Source: Laccaria trichodermophora
Lineage: Eukaryota; Basidiomycota; Agaricomycetes; Agaricales; Hydnangiaceae
Direction of reading: 5' to 3'
NCBI GenBank assembly: GCA_018417955.1
Contig: JACTVC010000009.1
Coordinates: 558,001 to 622,000 of the forward strand
Length of the DNA stretch: 64,000 bases
The notes under the pieces: model-generated
Seen by the model: the letters and a program-made list of their open reading frames with translations, nothing else
What the model was told of the DNA's origin: nothing
Databases searched by the model: none
Made by a program: the position numbers and the translations under genes
In this document: one piece after another, positions 25,961 to 36,671 of the stretch
Layout of the letters: each line of letters begins with the position of its first letter
Numbering within the stretch: the stretch's first letter is position 1

Positions 25961-26205
25961 TACCCACTCAATCGATTTTATATATGTATAAGTTTTTGGA
26001 TTATTCAAAGGATTTGGCATAATCATAAACCAACGGGGGCACATTACAGAGGGATATTAATCAGATAAGTTAGTAGGTATAGTATAATCATGGCCACGTT
26101 TCCCAACTCTTCCTGGGGTTAACCATACCACTTGCCAAGTTTTGTCCTTGCGGGGGGGCGTTGGGGTATCATGGACCTGGTGATGTTGAAGACCTCGATG
26201 GCTCG

Positions 26206-27446
26206 CTAAACATCGATCAATACATTATCCTTGCGGGCCAAATAAGCCAGACTGACGCTCCAGGTTGCCATATCAAACTCCAGAACCATCTGTTGTTTCT
26301 TCAAGCCGCCCTGATAATCCTCATCTGAGGGTGGTTCGCACATGTCTGGGTAAAAACAGATTAGGGATATTGATCAGATGGGATGGCATGAAGCCTACAG
26401 ATCACGGGTTCTCCATCCTCAGTCTCAAAAGCAACCTTTCCGTCTCGTATTAGAAACGAAAGGTAGAATATGTTCTCCACCGACTGCGCGAAATCTTTGG
26501 GATTAATGACGAATTTGAAGATATTTATCTTCGATTCTTCCATTTGTTCCAGAATTCGCGTGAGCTAAATATACGTCGGCAACTAGACGTCGACAAAACT
26601 GGCAGACGTACTACGGCGACATTCTTCGTCGTTTCATTTTCTGAGCGTTGGATGTCTTCTTCCTTCAGTTCTTGAGGTTTTTGCTCCTCATCCTTGTTCT
26701 TTTCAAGCTTTGAACGCTTTACTTGCGCTCTTTTTTTCTGTTCAATGGAGAGAGGGCCAAGCCTTTGGAGTGGAAAACAATGTGAGAAGTTTGGCAGATA
26801 AGAGAGGGGTAAATTTACATGAAACCCATCACGGGGACCCGTCTGCTCTTCGCAAGAGCTTTCCGTCCAATTTTATCCCAATCGAGGGGTGCTTCCCCGT
26901 CTCCATCTTCTCCATCGTCGGAATCCTGGGGCAACGATTCCTCAAGTGGTTTACGACCGCCCATAAACGTTATTAATTTGGATACGAATTCGTCCACATC
27001 AAATGCACCAGAGCCCGATTTCATCGCTCGTGCCTTCTGAGCACCCATGTTAGACGCCATTAGAAGTAGATGCGAGTCCAAAGTCGCCTCTTGCGGCCCC
27101 TTGACTAATAAATGTGCTTCAGCGTGACCGAAAAGGGCAGGACTGCCCCGTTCACACCTTTATCGAAGAGTTTGTCTGCTTGCCGCACTTGTTGAAGAAG
27201 TTCCTCCGCCGTGTAATCATTAGGGTTAGCCTGTTGCTCTTGGGATGTAATCAACTGGTGGAGGTCATAGAGACGGCGAAACCACATACCTTCGATTTTT
27301 CTGGTTAATGACCGGTAGTTCTGCCTCACGGCACGTTTCTCCTCAGGGTCTTGGTCTGGATCAAAGACCATCTCTGTGGAACTTTTGAGGTCAGAAAGAG
27401 TGCAATTGACGAGGAGGGGATTCGTCGCACCGGGTGACGCGTCCAT
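26206..27446 (-). CDS. NSE4: Smc5-Smc6 complex kleisin Nse4
   Basis: Non-SMC element 4 bridges the Smc5 and Smc6 heads and binds Nse1/Nse3; it acts in recombination repair in the nucleus. Read from 27446: an N-terminal region with RQNYRSLTRKIEGM and EELLQQVRQADKLFDKGVNG (Nse3-binding helices), SHLLLMASNMGAQKARAMKS, then the conserved PLDWDKIGRKALAKSRRVP and VMGFMLGPLSIEQKKR. The C-terminal winged-helix domain has NIFKFVINPKDFAQSVENIF and YLSFLIRDGKVAFETEDGEP, and ends DNVLIDV before the stop at 26206-26208. Introns lie near 27080-27105, 26750-26820 and 26350-26400. It is divergent from the PARP-finger SNF2 gene at 27617, so two DNA-repair genes share a 170-bp spacer. Confidence 0.93.
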
Positions 27447-27616
27447 CTCAATGTCAGGTATAGTAAAAGTGAAAATACGAGGTGGAGATACGTAAAAGTA
27501 AATTGGCGCTAGTGGCGCGTTGGTGTTTGTTTACGCAGATCGTTTTCGACGCGCCTGAATCAACGTAACTCCTTTCGCTTGACCCTCTGGCACCAAAAGG
27601 TCGTGTTCGCAAAACA
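27447..27616. promoter_or_regulatory. 170-bp divergent promoter between NSE4 and SNF2/HIRAN gene
   Basis: The two start codons face away from each other. An acgCGT-type element is visible near 27550 (cgacgcgcctg), but I cannot say that it is functional. Sharing of the spacer is inferred from distance. Confidence 0.5.
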
Positions 27617-29375
27617 ATGAGTAGTCATGCAGTCGGGGTATCTCTTTCTTCTCATTTCACTCTTTGCATCATACTCATCTCTCGTGAAGTACAGCAAAAG
27701 TACGCGGGCTAAATGCCATGGTCCCGTGCCCTGCAAGGTTCGCGTCAACTTTACCTTAAACGTTTTGTGCTACAGCTACGGGTCTTAGAATTCCTCCCTA
27801 CCCATCGGAACTCTTCGCTACGGTGAAACCACAGTTGACGAATTCTCCCAAACTGTGGAATGGCGTCACTGGTAATATGTGATCTCTTTCTGTTTTTTTC
27901 TCGTTGCTGAATGGAACTCAGGGGATGCGTCACCCCAGCCATCCTCGAGCGGCTCGCTATTGCCACAGTCAACAATATTACCGGTTTTCAGGATTTGAAG
28001 TTCGTTAACTTTCTCATGCTATGAAGTCTGTTAGAGACCAAATTTTGTCTCTCTCAGGCCTTCAGACCAGCAAAAGATTCGCCTAGCGATATCACTACGT
28101 CGTATCGATCCCGTAGATATTCCAGAAACAGCCAAAAGCAAAGCGCTCAACCCTACAGCTGCAACGCTAAATACTGGCTCTGGACCGACAAGTTTGAAGA
28201 GAAAGGCACCTCTCGAAGTTCAGTCAGTGGTGTCGCAGAGTTCAGCGCCAGTTGTCTCTTTTCCATCTGCGTCTCAAGCAGTTGAGGAAGGAATTGAAGA
28301 AGATTCTGTGGATGAGGAGGTCAAGGACGAAATCTACTGCACCATGGCCACCAATGTTGTAGGCATACAATATTACAAAGGTTAGGGGTGACTTTCAGTC
28401 TTTGGATATCTTTGACGCTGTTGTAGGTCTGGTTGGTCCTGGGGAAGAGGTCCTCCTGGTTCGGGAACCTAGTAATCCGTATGATAGGTAATATTGCCCT
28501 GTATGACATTCCTTCGACTACTCAATGCCGACTAGGAACGCCATTCAAGTGAAAAACATAGGTCATGTTCAAGTTGGTCATCTTCCTCGGAACGTTGCAT
28601 CGAAATTGGCCACTCTCATGGACAGGCAACTGGTGACGGTTGAAGGAGTCGTCAACGACGGGAATCGCAAGTATCCATCATTTACAGCGGCGGGTTCTAG
28701 CTGATGTCTTTCAAAAGTTTCTGGTTCCAGGGGTTATACACTCTCTTTGTGCGTGGCAAATTTAACGAGCCTATTACTGCTATCTGATAGGATAGGTTCG
28801 TAGACGTTTGAAGATATTTGGCCCATCTGACAAAAGAGATTCCTTGGAGCCCCTTCTGAGATGGGCCACCCCTGGTCAGCGAGGGTTTCCATCTCGTCAA
28901 ACCGCAACCAGCACCCCTGTTGCTCCTGCTTCGGTTGGCCGCATTCCTTCTACTGCCGTTGGCCCTTCGCAACAGCGCAATCAAACGCCTGCTCAAAGGG
29001 AGGCGGCGCAGAAACAGCAGGAGGCATTGCAGAAAGCCGCTGAGTTGAGGCAGATGTTAAGCAACCTAGAAAAAGTCGACGACGAGGGACGGCGTGGCTC
29101 GTTGCTTGACACACTTTGTTCCACCGATGATGTCCTGAGCCTTCCTTTGCACCCGAATCCGCCTAGTTTGGAGACTGGCGAATTGACAGTAAATCTAATG
29201 CGACATCAGGCCAGTTCTGCTCTTCAAAAGCTCCATTTTTATGTTAACCATCCACACAGTTGCAAGCCTTGCAGTGGTGCATCGAGCGCGAAAACCCAGT
29301 TTTACCCAAGAAGGAGGGGGATAAGCCCGTCCAATTCTGGCAGTTAAGGAAGAATGGTAGCTCCGTGAGTCTTTC

Positions 29376-29408
<33 letters not shown>

Positions 29409-32400
29409 CAACCCTTGTTCATCTTCTTCGCGAAAGTCCTATTACTATAACAGTGAATACGTCTTTCGGAATCATCAGAATGGTAGATTGACTTTGACAT
29501 TCAGTCGCGACTAAGACGCCGCAGACGGCCCCACCCGCCTTGGGAAGAGGAGCATTATGCGCGGATGCAATGGCACGTTTTTATCTCTCAGTCTCCCGAC
29601 AGAACTGATAGACTTTGCATCATTATAGGGCTTGGTGGGTTGATTGCAGAACCTGTTGTGGTCGGGGCTAATAACTGAGTCGAATAGGGAAAAACTCTGA
29701 CTATGATTTCACTCATCATCGCCACAAAGAAGGACAACAATCCAGGTTTTTCCAAGTCGACTTTGATTGGCGAGTTAATATTTGAAACGCTCGACTATTC
29801 ATCACTGATTTTCTTCACAGTTGCTCCACTTTCCGTGTTATCTAACTGGGACAAACAGATTAAAGACCATTGCACTCCCGGCACCTTGTCTACCTGTGTA
29901 TATTATGACACTAATCGTTCGATGAGCTCTGCAGAACTGCAAAAATTTGACGTGGTAATCACGACTTATCAAATTGTTGCCGGCGAACATGCGGACGCAA
30001 CAAACACCGTGGCTCACAGCAAAAAGAAGAAAAAATTGGACCGTAGCTTATTTGAGGTTAACTGGAAGGTAAACCCTCGAATTTCAATCCTTAACCGCCT
30101 GGGAATCATCATTTGCAGAGGATCATTCTTGACGAAGGACATGTTATTCGTAACCCCAAGACAAAGATGGCGAGGGCAGTTGTCGCACTGAACGCGGACA
30201 GACGTTGGGTTTTGAGTGGAACGCCTATCGTATGTATATTGCTCTTTTCATATCTGAACGATTTTTATGTCCATTTACAGATCAACTCGCCAAGGGTCAG
30301 TCTTATCCCCGCCAATAGCATTATTTTGACAGCATTTGCAGGATCTTGGATCCTTACTCACATTTCTTCACATCTGTCGCCCGTTGGACAATGAGGACTT
30401 TTACAAACGTCTTCTACTCAGGCCCCTCAAGAATGGAGAAGCTGCTGGGGTTGAGTTGCTTCGCGTTAGTTTTGACATCTTTCGCGTCAAAAACACCCCC
30501 TGATCACTGTTTCGTAGGCTTTAATGAGTCACATATGCATCCGTCGAACCAAAGAAGTCTGCAATTTCACTATTCTTATTCATTCTCCGCCCATTCATGT
30601 TTTCCTAGATGCAAGACGCCAATGGCCTTCCTTTGATCCCCCTTCCAGCTGTGTGTAGATGTTTTCCCTTTTTTGAGGCCGCAACTGAAGCTTTGCAGGT
30701 TGAAATGATCAAAGTGCCTGTTGCACTTAACGAGGAAGCTAGAGTGAGTGTCGCGTTTCCTCCCTCTTATTGGACCAGGACTTATGGGTCTTTTAGCTGC
30801 TTTACGACGAAGTCCAGCGCGTTTCACAACAACGCTTTGAGAACTATATAAATAGAGGCGCCAACGCTGTGGTAAATATACCTCTCCGAGTTCTCGAGTG
30901 ATTTTGTCTTACCACTGCATCAGGTCCAATCCAACGTGCTTAGCATGTTAACTCGCATGCGACAAATCGCACTCCATCCTGGCCTTGTACCTCAGAATTA
31001 CCTAGAAGAACTACGTAATGCAGAGGGGAATGATGGCACTCATGCTCATGGAAAACCTTTGTCGCCCGAGGAGAAATTGCGGCTCCAAGAACAGCTTGGG
31101 CAGGCCATTGAAGATTGTGAAGAATGTCCTATCTGTTTCAGTGTCTTGGACGATGCAAGGATAACGAATTGTGCGCACATGTTCTGTTTCCCTTGGTATG
31201 TTTATTGCTTTCGAGCGAATTATATTGTTGAACTTTGCATCTAGCATTACAGAAGTGATTTCTCGGGATCCAAAGTGCCCAATGGTATGTCTAGACATGT
31301 TTCGCTTTGATCACGAGGGTAATGTAGTCAACAGGACCGCCGCCCACTCACACTCGGCGATCTGTATGAAAGGCTTCCTCCCACAGATCTTACGCAGAAA
31401 CCCGTTCGAGTGGAACAAGAAGAGAATCCAGTTGGCATACGGGCAGGCTCATCTGCTAAAATAGATCAACTTATTCATTTATTGAAACTCACGCCAACGA
31501 ATGAGAAATCACTCGTTTTCTCTCAATTTACATCATTCCTTGATAAAGTCAGTTCTTTAGTTTCAACTGCAACCTATTCGCTGAATCTCTTGTTTAGATT
31601 GCGGAGACGATGGATGAAGAAGGGTAGGTTTCAGCGGCTTTGTACGCTCTTTAATTGATCCTGTCTCTAGGATACCCTACGTCCGTTTTGATGGTCAGAT
31701 GAGCGCGAAGAGGCGGCAAGAAACTCTCGCCAGCTTCTCTGTTCCGGCTGAAGACGATGAACCAATCCAATCATCACAGAACACCACAACTTCCCGCAGA
31801 AAACGTGTTACCCGACAGGCTTCGCTGGACGATGATGCTTTCCCCTTCGACAACGATGATGACGACGACTTTGTCATGGAAGATGTAGCCAATGATGACG
31901 ACGATGAAGACAATGATCTCTCTTTCGTCGGAAAGAAAGGAAAAGGGAAATCGAAGGCCACTGTGGGGAACAACAACACTAGACGAAGCAGCGGACTGGC
32001 ATCGAAACGGAACCCTCGGGTCATGTTGATTTCCTTGAAGGCGGTATGTCCTACTTCACCCCTTACTCACACTTATCGGTTATGATTTTGTTCGTTTCAG
32101 GGCGCACTTGGTTTAAATTTGACAGGTAAGTGTATTTCAATCAGTCTGGGAGTTTCCTTACATCTATTTATGTCCAGTTGCGAATAATGTGTATCTGTGA
32201 GTGAAGTTCTATTCGTCCTCAATGAAGCCCAAATCTTACGGCTCGTGCGCTTATTAGGATGGATCCGTAAGTTAATTGTGTCGGTCGACATGCTGTTACT
32301 TATCCCTTTTCCTGCTTCATTTAGCTGGTGGCAGGTAGGAAAAAAATTGCAAGACCTTCTCCGTCGTGTTAATTTGGTCTATTTTTTTTAGGAGGGCATT

Positions 32401-32754
32401 GAAAGCCAGGCAGTGGATAGGGTCAATCGTATCGGTCAGAAGAAGAACGTTCATGTTTACCAGCTCATTGCGGAAGACACAGTGGAAAGCAAAGTCCTTG
32501 AAATCCAAGAACGGAAAAAGCAGCTTATTGAACAGGTATATCGAGCAAAATACCATCTTCTTGGCACTAATGTAATCGATTCTTGGGTAGGCTTTCTCAG
32601 GTATCAAACGCACAGAAACCGTTCGCCAGCAAAGAGAAGCTAGACTACAAGGTAAGGGCGCAATCATTCAAAAGATCGCTCACCTTATGTTGCCACCTCA
32701 GACCTCGTCGAACTTTTTGGAATCAGGAGGCAGACAGCAAGTCAAGCTGCATGA
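27617..32754 (+). CDS. PARP-type zinc finger / HIRAN / SNF2 / RING DNA translocase (HLTF/Rad5-like)
   Basis: Likely DNA-damage-tolerance translocase and ubiquitin ligase. Domain order from spliced exons: a PARP-type zinc finger (KYSKSTRAKCHGPVPC, SLPIGTLRYGETT, VEWRHWGCVTPAILERL) at 27670-27980; then HIRAN (CTMATNVVGIQYYKGLVGPG, VREPSNPYDRNAIQVKNIGH) at 28330-28790; the SNF2 core with Walker A (DAMGLGKT), the DEGH box (RIILDEGHVIRN) and WVLSGTPI. A RING sits between the helicase lobes (CEECPICFSVLDD, TNCAHMFC), ending CPMDRRPL with Asp as last ligand, as in Rbx1. The second lobe has ISLKAGALGLNLT and QAVDRVNRIGQKK. An acidic insert of ~90 residues (31740-32010) splits that lobe. The stop is at 32752-32754. 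The first exon is uncertain: ATG 27617 or 27627. It has many introns, including a GC-donor intron and a 6-nt exon. Confidence 0.9.
29377..29404 (+). repeat. T28 homopolymer in an intron of the SNF2/HIRAN gene
   Basis: 28 consecutive T lie just after the donor (gtgagtctttca) of an intron separating the exon ending RKNGSS from the one encoding YYYN. It may act as an overlong polypyrimidine tract, and the length is prone to slippage. Confidence 0.9.
29629..29634 (+). other. 6-nt microexon encoding Gly-Leu of the SNF2 Walker A motif
   Basis: The exon before ends GCA-ATG at 29572 and the exon after starts GGA-AAA-ACT at 29688. Only the six bases GGCTTG at 29629-29634, flanked by an AG before and GT after, restore the invariant DAMGLGKT. 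The upstream intron (29573-29628) then starts with GC instead of GT; the downstream intron is 29635-29687. Confidence 0.75.
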
Positions 32755-32943
32755 AAATCAACCCGAGTTTACTGACACCTTTGCTGCAATGTTGCACATA
32801 TTTTCTTTGGTAGCAAGCTACATGTACCTAATTCAGACGTTATGTTGATAATTTTGAGTGGACTTCCACCGGTTGGCGGACGAGCCGACACTTGCTTACC
32901 TATTTCATAAAATTTCACGCAAGCTGCACTATCATCTACTATT

Positions 32944-33555
32944 ATGTCACATTCCGACGTTGAGTTAGTATCTCCCTTTGGACGGATACGACTCGCCCCC
33001 CCAACTCCTCAAGAGGATGAAGCCGTTTCCATCCTCCGTTCCGATCCCATATCTCGGAAATATCTTCGCTTTATGCCGGAGCAAATCTCCGTCGCCGATG
33101 TTGCAGCACGTCGAGAATTGCGCGCCAAAGATCCTCGCATCCTCGATCTCTACACGTACATCGTGAGCGAAGATGGTTCATCGCGCTTTGTGGGCTTGTC
33201 AGGGGTGTTCAATATCGACGAAATAAATGGATCCTGCGAGGCTGGTATCCTCGTTTCTCCTGAACTACATGGGAAGGGCACTGCGACGGAGATTTTATAT
33301 ACATTGTTGAAATACGTGTTTGAGGAGCGCAAGTTTCACCGGACTACTTTCGAGACGGGGATTGATAATGTCAACATGGGGGGGTGGTTGCAAAATGTTG
33401 CTGGAGCGAGGCTAGAAGCTGAACGAAAGGAGTGTTGGAAAGAAGGAGACGGAAAGTATACCGACGTGCATAGCTATGCTATTCTGGAATGGGAGTGGGC
33501 TGATAGGATCAAAGCAAGGCTGGAGGAGCGGATAAGAGCACGGGCATCGTCGTGA
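32944..33555 (+). CDS. GNAT-family N-acetyltransferase (RimJ/RimL type)
   Basis: Intronless 203-residue protein, a normal length for the GNAT RimL-like group that uses acetyl-CoA to acetylate amines. It starts SHSDVELVSPFGRIRLAPPT. The beta-4/alpha-3 acetyl-CoA loop reads CEAGILVSPELHGKGTATEI, with the GKGT pyrophosphate-binding segment. It is followed by LLKYVFEERKFHRTTFETG and the VNMGGWLQNVAGARLE segment that carries the usual late-strand features. The end is charged (DRIKARLEERIRARASS). The start is 189 bp after the stop of the SNF2 gene, on the same strand. Substrate is unknown. The lack of introns is unusual for this neighbourhood, but codon use looks ordinary. Confidence 0.88.
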   Translation: MSHSDVELVSPFGRIRLAPPTPQEDEAVSILRSDPISRKYLRFMPEQISVADVAARRELRAKDPRILDLYTYIVSEDGSSRFVGLSGVFNIDEINGSCEAGILVSPELHGKGTATEILYTLLKYVFEERKFHRTTFETGIDNVNMGGWLQNVAGARLEAERKECWKEGDGKYTDVHSYAILEWEWADRIKARLEERIRARASS

Positions 33556-33777
33556 GCCTCGGCAGGAATACGAGTCTTGCGACAGTATCACACAGCCGCT
33601 TTTCCTCGAAACGCTGTAAATGTTGGGTGGTGCCGGCGAATCCGATCTATACATTTGATGCGTATTTTATTGAGGATGTTAATTACGATACTCGGTACAA
33701 ATGACGGCAAGGTTGTTTATATGACCGGTTCGAAGACAGAATGACGGTCGGAGTGCAAGGGTATCGAGTAAAGTCTG

Positions 33778-34596
33778 TTACGCGTTGAACTGTCGTGGAG
33801 AATTGAGGACGATAGATCCCTGCAGACGAAGCGACAGGGACATACCGCGGTCAGATACGATTCTGCAACAATACGCGCACGAGCGTTCAAACTGAGCTTC
33901 ATCTCACTGATTTCCTTGTCAACTTCCTCCATAAATCTATGACAGAGGATTAGTATGTGCGACTCATGTAAGCCCGCAAACGCAACTGGATGATGAAATC
34001 AACAATCTTGTGCTTGAGCATGGTCTCTGTATGAGTGTTTGTGATGAGGAACGAAATGTCATAACCCTGTGTACGCGTCAGCCATCTTCCTCGTATCGCA
34101 GAGGAGGTCAAGCACCTGCACAGGTTTCCGCCGCAGCACGATGAAGCTCTCTGCTCTTTGCATCATGAACCTGGTAAATTTATGGCATAGAATTCTTTCA
34201 ATCTCGTCGGCTTGTTTGATCTTAATGCTGAGACGGATAGAGTTGACGGATGATTCGATAAGGACGCGTTCATTCTCGTTACGCGATATCGTCAGAGGAT
34301 TGAGTAGAACCTCCTTTGATGTTCTGCATGAGTTTAGCCACACAGGCAACGTGAGATGGGAAGAAGGGTATACCCTGTCTCAACTTCCGGTTTGTTGTGC
34401 CGTTCTACAACCTGTCATGCTCGTTAATGACCTGGTGTGCGAATACAGAACCACTAATTACCTGTGACGAGAAGTTCTCGAGGGTGAGAGCCGCAGTGAG
34501 GGTTGATCTCACCGCCGCTAGGTAGGGCCGCAAAACATTTGACTGAGCTCGCTGTCAGCGCAAGAATTTCTCGTCGATATCCACGAAGCTCACCAT
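33778..34596 (-). CDS. ARPC4: Arp2/3 complex subunit 4 (ARPC4, 20 kDa)
   Basis: Core subunit of the actin-nucleating Arp2/3 complex. The first exon is just the start codon (34594-34596), followed directly by GTGAGC. The next exon gives [20 protein letters not shown] and LENFSSQ, then [73 protein letters not shown] and LRRKPVQ. The end reads [52 protein letters not shown]. The sequence matches ARPC4 almost residue for residue. For the last intron I used the acceptor just before TTCAACGCGTAA because it restores the short family C-terminus with a 56-nt intron; the nearer AG would give a 26-nt intron. The gene diverges from the FKBP gene at 34740. Confidence 0.95.
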
Positions 34597-34739
34597 CGTA
34601 AATCGGGTTTCGTCTGAGTTGTCGATATGACCTCAACTGGTTTTGAGCGGAGCTTCGGCATTTGCCAGGTTCACGAAACGCGTTGAGGTAAAACTTTTTT
34701 TTAAGCATTCGCGCACTCACCAGACGAACAACTTCCTCA
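34597..34739. promoter_or_regulatory. 143-bp divergent promoter between ARPC4 and FKBP genes
   Basis: Start codons face away across 143 bp. No TATA box is obvious. The shared promoter is inferred from geometry. Confidence 0.55.
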
Positions 34740-36214
34740 ATGTCTATCGCAATCGGTCTTTGGTATGTAACGACGCGTCCTTCTGAATAGCCTATCCTCA
34801 TTTTTCTTCAGGAGCTTGGCCTTGCAACCTGGAAAGCCTGAGCCCGTTATACCCCAAGCAGATGTTCAAATCACCAATGTAGCTCTCGGTGAGGAGCTCA
34901 AAGACACGACCGGAAGAACCGTCATCAAATTCTCCTTTGAAAGCCCCATTCAAATGGACGACGAGGACGAGGACGAGGAAGAATCCACACCTGTCATTTC
35001 CACCACCGTTCTCTGCTCTCTGACCGCCGGAAAGGTATGTTCTTCAACTCAATGATTATTTTATTCTCACGAGCCCAGTAGATTGAACAAGCTACGACCA
35101 ACATCATTCTGGAAAAAGAGGAAGAATACTTATTCGAAGCCGTTGGCAAGAAGTCAGTCATCTCTCGCCACCAATTCTCGTCTTTCACTTCTATAACTCT
35201 CATTCATACAGCACTGTCTACTTAACTGGAAATTATATTGGTGCGTCTCTTTTGATTTTCGTTATTCCCTTTTGCCTGATATATGGTTTTAGATCAACCA
35301 CTAAATCAGCCCCCCTTCGATGACGATTCTGACGAAGACTTGGATGATGAGGACGCTTATGATCTCCGAGAAGTCAGCTCTGACGTCGAAATGAACCCTG
35401 AAGATGTTGACGGGTTGGAGAGCGACGCAAGGCGAGTATGTTCTCGTCTTCACATCAGGCGTTGTTAATGAAACCCCCTTTTATCAGCCGGTTTGAAGAA
35501 GTCAAGGAGGAGGAGGCTATCAAACCCCAAAAACGCTCTCGCGAATCCGACGCCGCTGACGGTGAAGCTCCAAAATTGAGTAAAGCTGAGAAGAAGAAGA
35601 ACAAAAAGCAAAAGGCGGAAGGAGGTGCCGCAGTGCCCACTGGCGAAGAGACTAAGGACAAGAAAGAAGAGAAAAAGGAGGAGAAGGAGAAGAAAGAAAA
35701 AAAAGTCGCTGACGAACCTAAAACGAAGGAGCTCTCTGGAGGCATCAAGATCAAAGATAGCAAGATTGGCACTGGTCCCCAAGCGAAGAAGGGCAACACT
35801 GTCCTCATGCGATATATTGGAAAACTCCAAAACGGTAAAGTCTTCGACAAGAACGTCAAAGGCAAACCGGTATGTCTCCATGTGACGAATTTCAACCCTG
35901 CCCACCTCATACATCTTGTTCAGTTTACCTTCCACCTCGGCCAAGGCGAGGTCATCAAGGGTAAACTTGTTGGTTCTTTATTAATATCTGGACTTACATG
36001 TATCTCGGACAGGTTGGGACGAGGGCATCGTCGGAATGCAGGTGGGTGGTGAGCGCGTCCTCACGATCCCTCCTGCGATGGCGTACGGCAAGAAGGCTTC
36101 GGGTGCTATTCCAGCGAACTCTACTCTTACCTTTGGTATTCCCCATTCGCCTAATACCAAAACTTAGATCTGACATGGTTGTTTGCAGAGGTGAAGCTCA
36201 TGGAGATTAAGTAA
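34740..36214 (+). CDS. nucleolar FKBP-type peptidyl-prolyl isomerase (Fpr3/Fpr4 type)
   Basis: Histone-binding prolyl isomerase of the nucleus/nucleolus. Exon 1 (34740-34762) encodes MSIAIGL and splices to exon 2 at 34812 to give [20 protein letters not shown], the typical nucleoplasmin-like N-terminus. An acidic patch (DDEDEDEEE) follows, then a second one ([16 protein letters not shown]), then a lysine-rich linker with [15 protein letters not shown] and [13 protein letters not shown]. The C-terminal FKBP domain reads [58 protein letters not shown] and [17 protein letters not shown]. Catalytic-pocket residues (Y, F, W, I, Y) are present. The gene has about seven short introns. Fpr3 versus Fpr4 cannot be told apart, as basidiomycetes usually have one. 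Confidence 0.94.
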
Positions 36215-36671
36215 ATGACGTTTTGCTTTCCGTGGAGGATCTAAGTAGCACCTACATAAAAGTAAAATGCCTATGTAATTGAATCTGCTGTTGACTCCGA
36301 GTCAAGGTCTTCTCACGACCTGGCTACCATCAACTACTTACAAAGCCACTCAACAGCCGTATCATTGACATGTGATCGCAAAGACCGTCTGCCATGCGCA
36401 GGTGGCCAGGAACCGCCCACATGTAAGTAGTCGGAGAAAATTCGCGTTCCTAAGATAATTTTTTATTCTTTGCACCGAGTGGCAGGGTGATGATGCTCAG
36501 GGAGAGGTCGGAGAGGGGCGGGCGCTGCAGCGCCCAAGCAGCGCCCCTGGCCGGTGTGTTTGTTTGAAGTCGCGGTACTTTTAAGCTGCAAACAAACAAC
36601 ACATCAGTATGTAAGGCGACAATCATGCAGAAGCCAATCCTGCCCTCACTACTAGAGTCTAAGGCCGCAGG
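36215..36671. other. intergenic region upstream of the P450 gene
   Basis: About 460 bp with no gene. It contains a perfect 16-bp GC-rich palindrome (annotated separately) about 140 bp before the P450 start, and a second copy of its GCAGCGCCC half just after it. Confidence 0.5.
36520..36535. promoter_or_regulatory. perfect 16-bp palindrome, candidate operator of the P450 gene
   Basis: GGGCGCTGCAGCGCCC equals its own reverse complement. A further half site GCAGCGCCCC follows at 36538. It lies 136 bp upstream of the P450 start codon. A symmetric GC-rich element at this place could bind a dimeric regulator, but this is inference. Confidence 0.4.

Noticed and set aside
35455..35944. Two overlapping minus-strand open frames within the FKBP gene
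   Set aside because: Antisense to the lysine-rich linker, hence Phe/Leu/Ser-rich; the sense strand is clearly coding.
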